Assembly: GCA_013140395.1 (NCBI GenBank)
Contig: JABFSY010000312.1
Span: 1 to 6,603, forward strand
DNA: 6,603 bases
Direction of reading: 5' to 3'
DNA from: Cyclobacteriaceae bacterium
Lineage (GTDB): Bacteria > Bacteroidota > Bacteroidia > Cytophagales > Cyclobacteriaceae
Position 1 is the stretch's first letter; each line of letters opens with the position of its first letter. The position numbers and the translations under genes were made by a program. Of this stretch, positions 1 through 5,913 are shown in pieces. The notes under the pieces were generated by a model. That model saw only the letters and a list, made by a program, of their open reading frames with translations. It was not told where the DNA came from and searched no databases.

Positions 1-294
1 CACCTGGAATTTCGCGAATGGCTTTGTTCAACTCACGAAAACGATTGAAATTATCAAGTGTGTAAATGCACTATCCCGCAAACCAACGGCTATTATGTTG
101 CCATCTTCCCCAAACTGGGCTTTGAATTTCTGGAGAAAAACCATTTCGGGGTCATCCAAAGGCACCGTACGAGCCAGGTCATAACTCATTTGCACTTTCG
201 TGGCATGGTAGCCCATAAACACAGTAATGAGCAGGATAATCCCGATGAGTATTAATCTAAACTTAATAATGAATTGAGCGATACGTGTCCACAT
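1..294 (-). CDS. MMPL/RND-family membrane exporter, N-terminal fragment with apparent frameshift
   Basis: The start of a large inner-membrane transporter of the RND/MMPL superfamily; the rest lies beyond the left edge. Translation begins MWTRIAQFIIKFRL, then one membrane helix at about residues 12-31, then the start of the periplasmic domain with MSYDLARTVPLDDPE and the FGEDGNIIAVGLRDSA stretch typical of Bacteroidota 'predicted exporters of the RND superfamily'. Family members are proton-driven exporters of lipids or hydrophobic compounds, but this fragment gives no substrate. The open frame ends at a TGA at 30-28. Shifting frame at the T-run opposite 64-66 restores a family-like continuation, YTLDNFNRFRELNKAIREIP, to the window edge. 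The gene is therefore either a pseudogene or carries a sequencing error. The ATG at 294 is supported by a promoter-like motif just upstream. Class is fairly sure; intactness is unknown. Confidence 0.75.
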
Positions 295-301
295 ATACGA
301 C

Positions 302-309
302 CAAATCTA
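302..309 (-). promoter_or_regulatory. Candidate Bacteroidota -7 promoter element for the MMPL gene
   Basis: The minus strand reads TAGATTTG, an exact match to the Bacteroidota sigma-ABfr -7 consensus TAnnTTTG. It ends 7 bases before the ATG at 294. About 18 bases upstream of it is TTTC, one mismatch from the -33 element TTTG. Transcription would start within a few bases of the start codon. It lies in the 46-bp spacer after the desaturase stop, which suggests the exporter gene can be transcribed independently. The match is read from sequence; promoter function is inferred. Confidence 0.5.
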
Positions 310-340
310 AGGAATTTTACGGTCTAAGAAACTGGAATTT

Positions 341-1609
341 TCAGGCGATTGAAAGTCGATCTGCTTTGTCCCGTTGCTGTAGCGCGAAGAAAACGGTGGC
401 ACTGAATGACAACACAAAGTAGAAAATTACAACGGGCACTATGAATTCAAAAAACCTACTCGCCCCAAACCAATCTCCTTGCTGAAAGATGATATAAATA
501 CCCAACCCAACTCGAGTGCCTTCCCAAAAAATAGCCGAAAAATTTTTGTCCATCAAATCCGTGAGTGCATAAACCGTTAGAAAAATAAACGCACCATAGA
601 TGAACATATTAGGGTTGCCAATTTTGGCAATGTTGCCAAACAGATAACTCAGAAACAACAACAGCACGAGCATCTGTATCCAGCTCCAAGCCATCAATCC
701 TTTTACATTAGCGGGGTCATATTTTTGAAAATGATAAACGTCTTGGATCTTTTCCACCGGGTACTTTTTTGCTACATCAGCTGGTCGCCAACCCAATGGC
801 ATAAACCATATTTTGAATTTGTCCTCAAGGCGCTCAGCTCTCCACGCATCTTTGATGAGCAGCCACAAGTGCATAAAGTTTATCTTGATCGGATTCCATG
901 TTTGAACAGGGCGAGTGACTCCATACACAGCAGGAACAGCGGGCATTTCTTCCTGATAGGTTCCAAACAGCTTATCCCAAAAGATAAAAATCTGCCCGTA
1001 ATTTTTATCCAGATACTCAGCATTAATAGCATGATGAACTCGGTGATGCGAAGGGGTCACAATGATTTTTTCTAAAAAGCCCATTCGTCCAATGTGCTGC
1101 GTGTGATACCAGAATTGAGCAAATAAATGAAGAGGGGCTACGATCGCTATTACTTCTTGCGGAACTCCCAAAAAAGCAGCCGGTAACAAGAAAATGGCAA
1201 ATATTTTCACAATAGACGAAATGCTTTGACGTAAGGCACAGGCCAGATTAAATTCTTCGCTGCTGTGATGCACGATGTGATTGTTCCAAAACAAATTGTA
1301 TTCATGAGCAATGCGATGAACCCAGTAGCCGGCAAAATCTAAGGCAATAAAAGCAACAGCATAGGTGATCCAACCAGAAGGGACATGCACGACAGCTACT
1401 TTGTCCATCAGCCAACCGTAGGAAATAATAACAACACTTAACCCCAAAACATCTTTTGTCACGTTGGTCATGCCTGAACTAAGGCTCGAAAGCATGTCGT
1501 TGGTGCGGACGGTATCATTTCCTTTGCGCCAGCCCCACCACTTTTCAAACAACACCAACACCAAAAAGGAGGGCATCGCATAGAGTAGAATTCGTCCGTA
1601 AGTTTCCAT
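341..1609 (-). CDS. Sterol desaturase/fatty acid hydroxylase family membrane protein, alkylglycerol monooxygenase-like
   Basis: A 422-residue integral membrane protein of the fatty acid hydroxylase superfamily, whose members use a di-iron centre held by clustered histidines to hydroxylate or desaturate lipids. The ligand motifs are visible: HRIAH (residues 98-102), HIVHH (111-115), HTQH (169-172) and HHRVHH (188-193), followed by the conserved WDKLFGTYQEE (211-221). Hydrophobic helices lie near residues 5-22, 52-67, 82-97, 131-148 and 153-168. A further C-terminal block of about 190 residues has membrane segments near 307-326, 335-352 and 386-409. This length and extra C-terminal membrane block resemble the alkylglycerol monooxygenase (TMEM195) branch, which cleaves ether lipids with tetrahydrobiopterin, more than short sterol desaturases of about 270-300 residues. 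The exact substrate cannot be read from sequence. It starts 26 bp after the dGTPase stop, with no clear Shine-Dalgarno or terminator between, so co-transcription is likely. Confidence 0.88.
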   Translation of the reverse strand: METYGRILLYAMPSFLVLVLFEKWWGWRKGNDTVRTNDMLSSLSSGMTNVTKDVLGLSVVIISYGWLMDKVAVVHVPSGWITYAVAFIALDFAGYWVHRIAHEYNLFWNNHIVHHSSEEFNLACALRQSISSIVKIFAIFLLPAAFLGVPQEVIAIVAPLHLFAQFWYHTQHIGRMGFLEKIIVTPSHHRVHHAINAEYLDKNYGQIFIFWDKLFGTYQEEMPAVPAVYGVTRPVQTWNPIKINFMHLWLLIKDAWRAERLEDKFKIWFMPLGWRPADVAKKYPVEKIQDVYHFQKYDPANVKGLMAWSWIQMLVLLLFLSYLFGNIAKIGNPNMFIYGAFIFLTVYALTDLMDKNFSAIFWEGTRVGLGIYIIFQQGDWFGASRFFEFIVPVVIFYFVLSFSATVFFALQQRDKADRLSIA

Positions 1610-1635
1610 CAGTCGTTAAAATTGCAAAATTCTAT

Positions 1636-2964
1636 TTAATTCGAAAAGCCCTTGATCGTTCGAAAAAGCGAAAGCGCATGACGATCCGTAAGGCCTGAAA
1701 CGAAATCAATTACATTTCTTAAAACACCATAGGCGTGAATATGGTTTTGTTCGATGCTATATCGCACCTCTTCTGGCAGCAATAAGGCGAGATTGGCATA
1801 TTTTCTCGATTGGTTTTTGTTCGCAAGATGAAAACCAGCAATGACAAATTCGTTCAATAGTCCGGGCAACACCTCATGACCGGACGCTTCGATCTGAACC
1901 ACATGCCTGGAGCGATAAATTTTATTCACTGAAACATGTCCTATTGAATCCAAAGCAGGCTTGGATGGGCACACATCTGTCAAGGCCTTGTCAAATTTAC
2001 CATTCAGAATTGCTTGCTCCTCAGCAAGAAAAATCTCAGTGCATTCGTCTACCAACTTCCCAATTGTCAACGCGCGCAACACACCTAGTTTTTCATTTAG
2101 GCTGGTGTGCTTTTTCAATTTTTCCGTGTTGAATTGACTTCCTAATATGGAAGCCATCATTTCAACGGTTTCATCGAAATTCACCAATCCCATTCGGCAA
2201 CCATCCTCTAAGTCAATAATGTTGTAGCATATATCATCGGCAGCCTCCACTAAAAATGCGAGTGGGTGACGACACCAAACTGCTTTGCCCGCAGGTAATA
2301 ATCCTAACTGATCTGCTGCCCTGCTGAAATAGTCTTCTTCTGATTGAAAGAATCCGAATTTCTTTTGACTCTTTTGTGATTTGTTTCGTGATGGGAATAA
2401 GGCAGGGCAAGGATATTTTGTAAACGCCCCCAAAGTGGCCGCTGTTAATTTCAATCCATATTGCTTCTTATTCAATAAACGAAATCCTTGTGCATTGCCT
2501 TCAAATTTGATCAAGTCATTCCACTCAGCCTCGCTTACTTTTTCTTTGAATTGCTTTCCATACGAGTCATGAAGAAAAAAATCAGAAAGGGCATCCTCTC
2601 CCGCGTGACCAAAGGGAGGGTTGCCTAAATCGTGCGCCAACGATGCTGCCGCTACAATCGCACCAAAATCAAAAAGCGAGAAGTCGGATCTCAGTTCTGG
2701 ATGTCGTTGCAGAATTATCTCTCCCACCCGTTTGCCTAATGAGCGACCAACACTGGATACTTCCAGACTATGTGTTAACCTTGTATGTACGAAGTCATGC
2801 TCAGGTAGCGGATGTACCTGTGTTTTATCCTGAAGCCTTCTAAATGGATGGCTAAAAATAATGCGATCATAGTCTTGCTCAAAAGCACTACGCGAAGGTT
2901 CGTTAACGCCTGACTTTTGATCGAGTCGCTGCGGAGAGAGAAGTTGAGACCAGATCATTGTCAT
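1636..2964 (-). CDS. dgt: Deoxyguanosinetriphosphate triphosphohydrolase (dGTPase), HD superfamily
   Basis: A 442-residue cytosolic enzyme that hydrolyses dGTP (in some relatives other dNTPs) to the deoxynucleoside and triphosphate, controlling dNTP pools. The signature is complete: FRRLQDKTQVHP (residues 41-52), HTRLTHSLEVSSVGR (60-74), the metal-binding HD pair in SLAHDLGNPPFGHAGEDAL (H111, D112), EGNAQGFR (155-162), and the second metal aspartate region EAADDICYNIIDLED (240-254). Length fits the family, and no key residue is missing. The first ATG overlaps the upstream stop as ATGA (2964-2961). A second in-frame ATG at 2958 gives MIWSQLLS and is better spaced from a GAAGGA sequence at 2970-2965, so the true protein may be two residues shorter. 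It sits fourth in the glyS operon. Such genes are usually annotated dgt or as dGTPase-like; nucleotide specificity is not provable here. Confidence 0.95.
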   Translation of the reverse strand: MTMIWSQLLSPQRLDQKSGVNEPSRSAFEQDYDRIIFSHPFRRLQDKTQVHPLPEHDFVHTRLTHSLEVSSVGRSLGKRVGEIILQRHPELRSDFSLFDFGAIVAAASLAHDLGNPPFGHAGEDALSDFFLHDSYGKQFKEKVSEAEWNDLIKFEGNAQGFRLLNKKQYGLKLTAATLGAFTKYPCPALFPSRNKSQKSQKKFGFFQSEEDYFSRAADQLGLLPAGKAVWCRHPLAFLVEAADDICYNIIDLEDGCRMGLVNFDETVEMMASILGSQFNTEKLKKHTSLNEKLGVLRALTIGKLVDECTEIFLAEEQAILNGKFDKALTDVCPSKPALDSIGHVSVNKIYRSRHVVQIEASGHEVLPGLLNEFVIAGFHLANKNQSRKYANLALLLPEEVRYSIEQNHIHAYGVLRNVIDFVSGLTDRHALSLFRTIKGFSN

Positions 2965-3551
2965 TCCTTCAATACCAAATCAATACACATCACGGCTGAC
3001 AATATCAACATCCTCAACGGGTGATCTGCTGGCACTTCCGAACTGATTTGCAAAATGTAATTATCTGCCGAAGTGAAAAGTTCCTTTCCAAGGCCACTCC
3101 ACTTTTTTGTCACTGTTGCAAACTCCTTTCCGTCATTAGAAATAAATTTAAAATCCCAACTCGTCCATTTTCCCTTCAACATACACAGAGGACGTTCACT
3201 GGCATCTAACACCTGAAATTTCCCGCCTATTGAAAAAAACTTTTGTTTGAACTTTCCAATCACGCTATTTCTATCATCTAATACCTCTACATCCGATAAG
3301 AAAATGGAAACCCCTCTTCGAACAGTAAGAATTTTCTGACCATCCGGTGTTTTGATCTCCATGTTAAATGGAGTCATCCGCTTGTAATCCGTGAATCGAA
3401 ACATTTTAGTAAAGAAGCCAAGCCCTTCTTCTCGGCATTGTAATACAACTTGTTTTGAGTCCGGATCGATGATATCGAAGCTATTGGCAGCTTTGAAAAT
3501 TTTAACATGCTCCTTTACGAAGAAGAGGTTTTTATTTAGGGCGGGATGCAT
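2961..3551 (-). CDS. Phospholipid scramblase/LURP-one-related family protein
   Basis: A 196-residue protein that I match by eye to the scramblase/LURP-one (tubby-like) fold found in many Bacteroidota. It shows repeated beta-strand blocks with family-like phrases: REEGLGFFTKMFRFTDYKRM (residues 40-59), TPFNMEIKTPDGQ (60-72), VIGKFKQKFFSIGGKF (97-112), LKGKWTSWDF (125-134) and KKWSGLGKELFTSADNY (149-165). It ends with a hydrophobic stretch at 179-194 that could be the buried central helix of the fold or a membrane-touching tail. Eukaryotic relatives are linked to lipid movement between leaflets, but bacterial members have no settled function, so lipid transport is not claimed. There is no signal peptide. 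The start MHPALNKN is the usual family start and forces a 20-bp overlap with the end of the M90 peptidase gene; its stop overlaps dgt by 4 bp. Confidence 0.8.
   Translation of the reverse strand: MHPALNKNLFFVKEHVKIFKAANSFDIIDPDSKQVVLQCREEGLGFFTKMFRFTDYKRMTPFNMEIKTPDGQKILTVRRGVSIFLSDVEVLDDRNSVIGKFKQKFFSIGGKFQVLDASERPLCMLKGKWTSWDFKFISNDGKEFATVTKKWSGLGKELFTSADNYILQISSEVPADHPLRMLILSAVMCIDLVLKE
2965..2970 (-). promoter_or_regulatory. Shine-Dalgarno-like sequence before dgt
   Basis: The minus strand reads GAAGGA directly against the ATG at 2964 and six bases before the in-frame ATG at 2958. A ribosome using it would favour the second ATG, making dGTPase start at 2958. It is the only clear purine-rich ribosome-binding candidate in front of any gene here. 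It lies inside the coding end of the preceding gene, so it may be a chance run. Bacteroidota often do not depend on Shine-Dalgarno pairing. Confidence 0.4.
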
Positions 3552-4296
3552 AGAAATGAGTTGGATCTTGTTTAAAAATACGCACTAAAATACCATAAAG
3601 TTCAGGTTGAGCCGCTTTAAATCTAACAGATCGTTCAAAAAAATTCTCTACAGCTACGGCAAAAAATTCGTGCATATTCTCAAACGCGTATTTGCGAAAA
3701 AAATGCTCACTATCCTTTTGCAACCTGGGCATTTCTTGATGGGCATAATTTTCAAATTCCGCCACCCATCTTGGGCTTATCACCTGATACTCATGCCCAA
3801 TTAACTTGTGCTCTAACCATAATGCATGAGCAAACTCGTGGAGGAGTAAGTTAAGTCCATCATCGGGCCGATTCAAACCTTCGGCCACACCCCGCCAACT
3901 AAAAACGATTGTTTTAAGGCCGGGATTAACCTCCCCTTTATGAAGCTTATCAGTGATTTTAGAATTGTAAAAATCAGGATACACGATAATTCGTTCAAAA
4001 AATGTAAGCGAAGTATTGGGTAGAAAAAGAACCAACTGAGAGGCCGCTGAGGCAATAATGGCTTTCATCGCTCTCGTTAATTTCATCTTATCTCGAGCCA
4101 CAAAGTCAAAATACTGATAGTGGTCCCTTACCAATCGTACGAATTTTGACTTTAATGCTTTTGGCAACGTAGCGTAATAGGGGTACTTGTGGTTTAGAAA
4201 ACGATGAAAAACATGTTTAAAGTAAAGTTGATAGCGCACCTCGTCATAGGCAGCGCTAATGAGGTGCCCGAAAGCTGCCAGTAACTCAAGAAGCAT
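3532..4296 (-). CDS. mtfA: MtfA-family zinc-dependent peptidase (M90)
   Basis: A 254-residue metallopeptidase of the MtfA/M90 family. The zinc site is visible: LLLHEFAHALWLEH contains HEFAH (residues 153-157), and the downstream NMHEFFAVAVENFFER (207-222) is the family's conserved EFFAV-type block that supplies the third, glutamate ligand (E210 by position). The N-terminal half, with YPYYATLPKALKSKF (38-52) and a helical region, also fits the family, as does the length of about 250-270 residues. In E. coli, MtfA (formerly YeeI) binds the glucose repressor Mlc and has peptidase activity. That partner is not expected in Bacteroidota, so the native role here is open. There is no signal peptide, so it is probably cytosolic. 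The ATG immediately follows the glyS stop with no intervening base, implying translational coupling. The symbol denotes the family, not proven function. Confidence 0.88.
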   Translation of the reverse strand: MLLELLAAFGHLISAAYDEVRYQLYFKHVFHRFLNHKYPYYATLPKALKSKFVRLVRDHYQYFDFVARDKMKLTRAMKAIIASAASQLVLFLPNTSLTFFERIIVYPDFYNSKITDKLHKGEVNPGLKTIVFSWRGVAEGLNRPDDGLNLLLHEFAHALWLEHKLIGHEYQVISPRWVAEFENYAHQEMPRLQKDSEHFFRKYAFENMHEFFAVAVENFFERSVRFKAAQPELYGILVRIFKQDPTHFYASRPK

Positions 4297-5838
4297 CTAA
4301 ATCTTTTTCAACAATGACGAAAGAGAAACTGACTCTTGAATAATTGATTTAATCGAACTAATTGCGACACGCTCCTGCTTCATCGTATCCCTATCGCGAA
4401 TGGTTACGGTATCATCTTGCAGTGTTTGGTGATCGATGGTAATGCAATACGGTGTACCAATGGCATCCATTCTGCGGTAGCGCTTGCCAATATTGTCTTT
4501 GTCTTCGTAAAAGCAACGGAAGTCAAATTTCAGATCGTTAAAAATAGATTCTGCTTTTTCAGCCAATCCATCCTTTTTCATTAATGGTAGTATAGCCACT
4601 TTGTGTGGAGCTAGCGCTGGCGGTATTCGCAGCACGACACGATCAGATCCATCTTCCAACTTTTCTTCGGTATAGGCCTTTGAAATAATAGACAAAAACA
4701 TCCGATCTAATCCGACAGAGGTTTCTACTACATAAGGAATATAGTTTTGGTTGTCTTCAGCATCGAAATATTGCAGCTTCTTACCTGAAAATTTCTCGTG
4801 ACTCTTCAAATCAAAATCAGTTCGGCTATGTATACCTTCCAACTCTTTGAATCCCATGGGAAAATTAAATTGAATGTCACAAGCCGCGTTGGCATAGTGT
4901 GCCAGATTCAAGTGATCATGAAAGCGATAGTTTTCGGAACCGAGCCCAAGTGTTTGGTGCCAACGCATTCGTTTTTCTTTCCAGAATTCGTACCACTTCA
5001 TTTCTTCGCCTGGTTTCACAAAAAACTGCATCTCCATCTGCTCAAACTCGCGCATGCGGAAGATGAATTGACGTGCTACAATCTCATTGCGAAATGCTTT
5101 TCCTATTTGTGCAATTCCAAAAGGTATCTTTAATCGGCTCGTCTTTTGAACATTCAGGAAATTGACAAAAATGCCTTGTGCGGTTTCGGGGCGCAGATAG
5201 ATTTTGTTGGTGTCCTCTGCTAGCGAGCCCATTTCCGTAGAGAACATTAAATTAAACTGGCGCACGTCTGTCCAGTTTTTTGTGCCAGAAATAGGATCTG
5301 CCACTTCTAGATCGATGATCAGCTGCTTCATTGCTTCCATGTTTGAGCTATTCATGGCATCTTTAAGCCGAGCATTTGCTTCATCAATCTTCTTTTGATA
5401 TTCTACCACCCGACCATTCGTGCTCAAAAACATCGCCTTATCAAAATTCTCAAACCGCTTGGCGGCCTTTTCTACTTCTTTGTCAATCTTATCTTGAATT
5501 TTGGCGATGGCATCTTCCACGAGTACATCTGCCCGGTATCTCTTTTTAGAATCTTTGTTATCGACCATGGGGTCATTGAAGGCATCCACATGTCCACTGG
5601 CCTTCCAAATAGTGGGATGCATAAAAATGGCCGAATCGATGCCTACAATATTGTCGTGCATCATGATCATAAACTTCCACCAATACTCTTTGATGTTATT
5701 TTTAAGTTCAGCCCCGTTTTGCCCGTAGTCATAGACCGCGCTGAGACCGTCATAGATTTCACTGGAAGGAAAAATAAACCCATACTCCTTAGAATGCGAG
5801 ATGATATTCTTTAAAAGGTTGTCTTCTTGATTTGCCAT
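4297..5838 (-). CDS. glyS: Glycine--tRNA ligase, single-chain type
   Basis: Class II aminoacyl-tRNA synthetase charging tRNA-Gly with glycine in the cytosol; about 513 residues, the eukaryotic/archaeal-like homodimeric form used by Bacteroidota. Visible signatures (numbered from the ATG at 5838) are YGFIFPSSEIYDGLSAVYDYG (about 19-39, shown as the N-terminal core), LRPETAQGIF (215-224), motif 2 FRNEIVARQFIFRMREFEQM (249-268), motif 3 GLDRMF (376-381) and a C-terminal anticodon-binding domain from about residue 405 (PPALAPHKVAILPL). A charged, probably coiled-coil insertion spans about 107-180; the region DPMVDNKDSKKRYRAD lacks the zinc-knuckle cysteines seen in Thermus-type enzymes. An in-frame TTG at 5847 would add three residues, but it falls inside the promoter motif, so ATG 5838 is preferred. 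First gene of the operon. Confidence 0.96.
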   Translation of the reverse strand: MANQEDNLLKNIISHSKEYGFIFPSSEIYDGLSAVYDYGQNGAELKNNIKEYWWKFMIMMHDNIVGIDSAIFMHPTIWKASGHVDAFNDPMVDNKDSKKRYRADVLVEDAIAKIQDKIDKEVEKAAKRFENFDKAMFLSTNGRVVEYQKKIDEANARLKDAMNSSNMEAMKQLIIDLEVADPISGTKNWTDVRQFNLMFSTEMGSLAEDTNKIYLRPETAQGIFVNFLNVQKTSRLKIPFGIAQIGKAFRNEIVARQFIFRMREFEQMEMQFFVKPGEEMKWYEFWKEKRMRWHQTLGLGSENYRFHDHLNLAHYANAACDIQFNFPMGFKELEGIHSRTDFDLKSHEKFSGKKLQYFDAEDNQNYIPYVVETSVGLDRMFLSIISKAYTEEKLEDGSDRVVLRIPPALAPHKVAILPLMKKDGLAEKAESIFNDLKFDFRCFYEDKDNIGKRYRRMDAIGTPYCITIDHQTLQDDTVTIRDRDTMKQERVAISSIKSIIQESVSLSSLLKKI

Positions 5839-5844
5839 AAGGCG

Positions 5845-5852
5845 CAAAGATA
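5845..5852 (-). promoter_or_regulatory. Candidate Bacteroidota -7 promoter element for the glyS operon
   Basis: The minus strand reads TATCTTTG, an exact TAnnTTTG match, ending six bases before the glyS ATG at 5838. Transcription starting a few bases downstream would give an mRNA with almost no leader. I see no good TTTG-like -33 element at the expected distance, so the match is partial. It supports placing the start at 5838 and marks the head of the glyS-mtfA-scramblase-dgt unit. The sequence match is direct; function is inferred. Confidence 0.55.
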
Positions 5853-5913
5853 TAAATTAGTCTATAGGTCGTTTCTCTTGACGCCCCAGATTCTTTAGAA
5901 CCTTAAAAAAAAA

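Noticed and set aside
311..341. Two copies of GGAATTTT (+ strand) 23 bp apart in the desaturase/MMPL spacer, at 311-318 and 334-341.
   Set aside because: An 8-base AT-rich repeat in AT-rich spacer DNA is plausible by chance, and one copy touches the coding end of the desaturase gene; no operator claim is justified.
725..1075. Plus-strand open frame of 116 codons opposite the desaturase gene.
   Set aside because: It is antisense to a well-supported gene, shows no recognisable motif, and has no promoter or start context.
1610..1640. A TAGAATTTTG sequence upstream of the desaturase ATG as a possible separate promoter.
   Set aside because: The spacing between TA and TTTG is four rather than two bases, and no -33 element is evident; read-through from dgt is the simpler explanation.
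3873..4055. Minus-strand 60-codon frame inside the M90 peptidase gene.
   Set aside because: It is an out-of-frame shadow covering part of the peptidase region up to near its HEFAH motif; the peptidase frame is clearly the real one.
5395..5814. Plus-strand open frame of 139 codons opposite glyS.
   Set aside because: It lies entirely antisense to conserved glycyl-tRNA synthetase coding sequence and has no domain signal.
5839..5847. TTG at 5847 as a start for glycyl-tRNA synthetase, adding MRL before MANQEDN.
   Set aside because: It overlaps the TATCTTTG promoter motif, and an ATG lies three codons downstream; the longer form is probably an artefact of maximal frame extension.
5889..5913. Run of nine T's on the minus strand right after the kinase stop, next to a small palindrome (GGTTCT/AGAATC).
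   Set aside because: The T-run precedes the palindrome in the direction of transcription, and the hairpin would have a two-base loop with a wobble pair, so it is not a normal intrinsic terminator.
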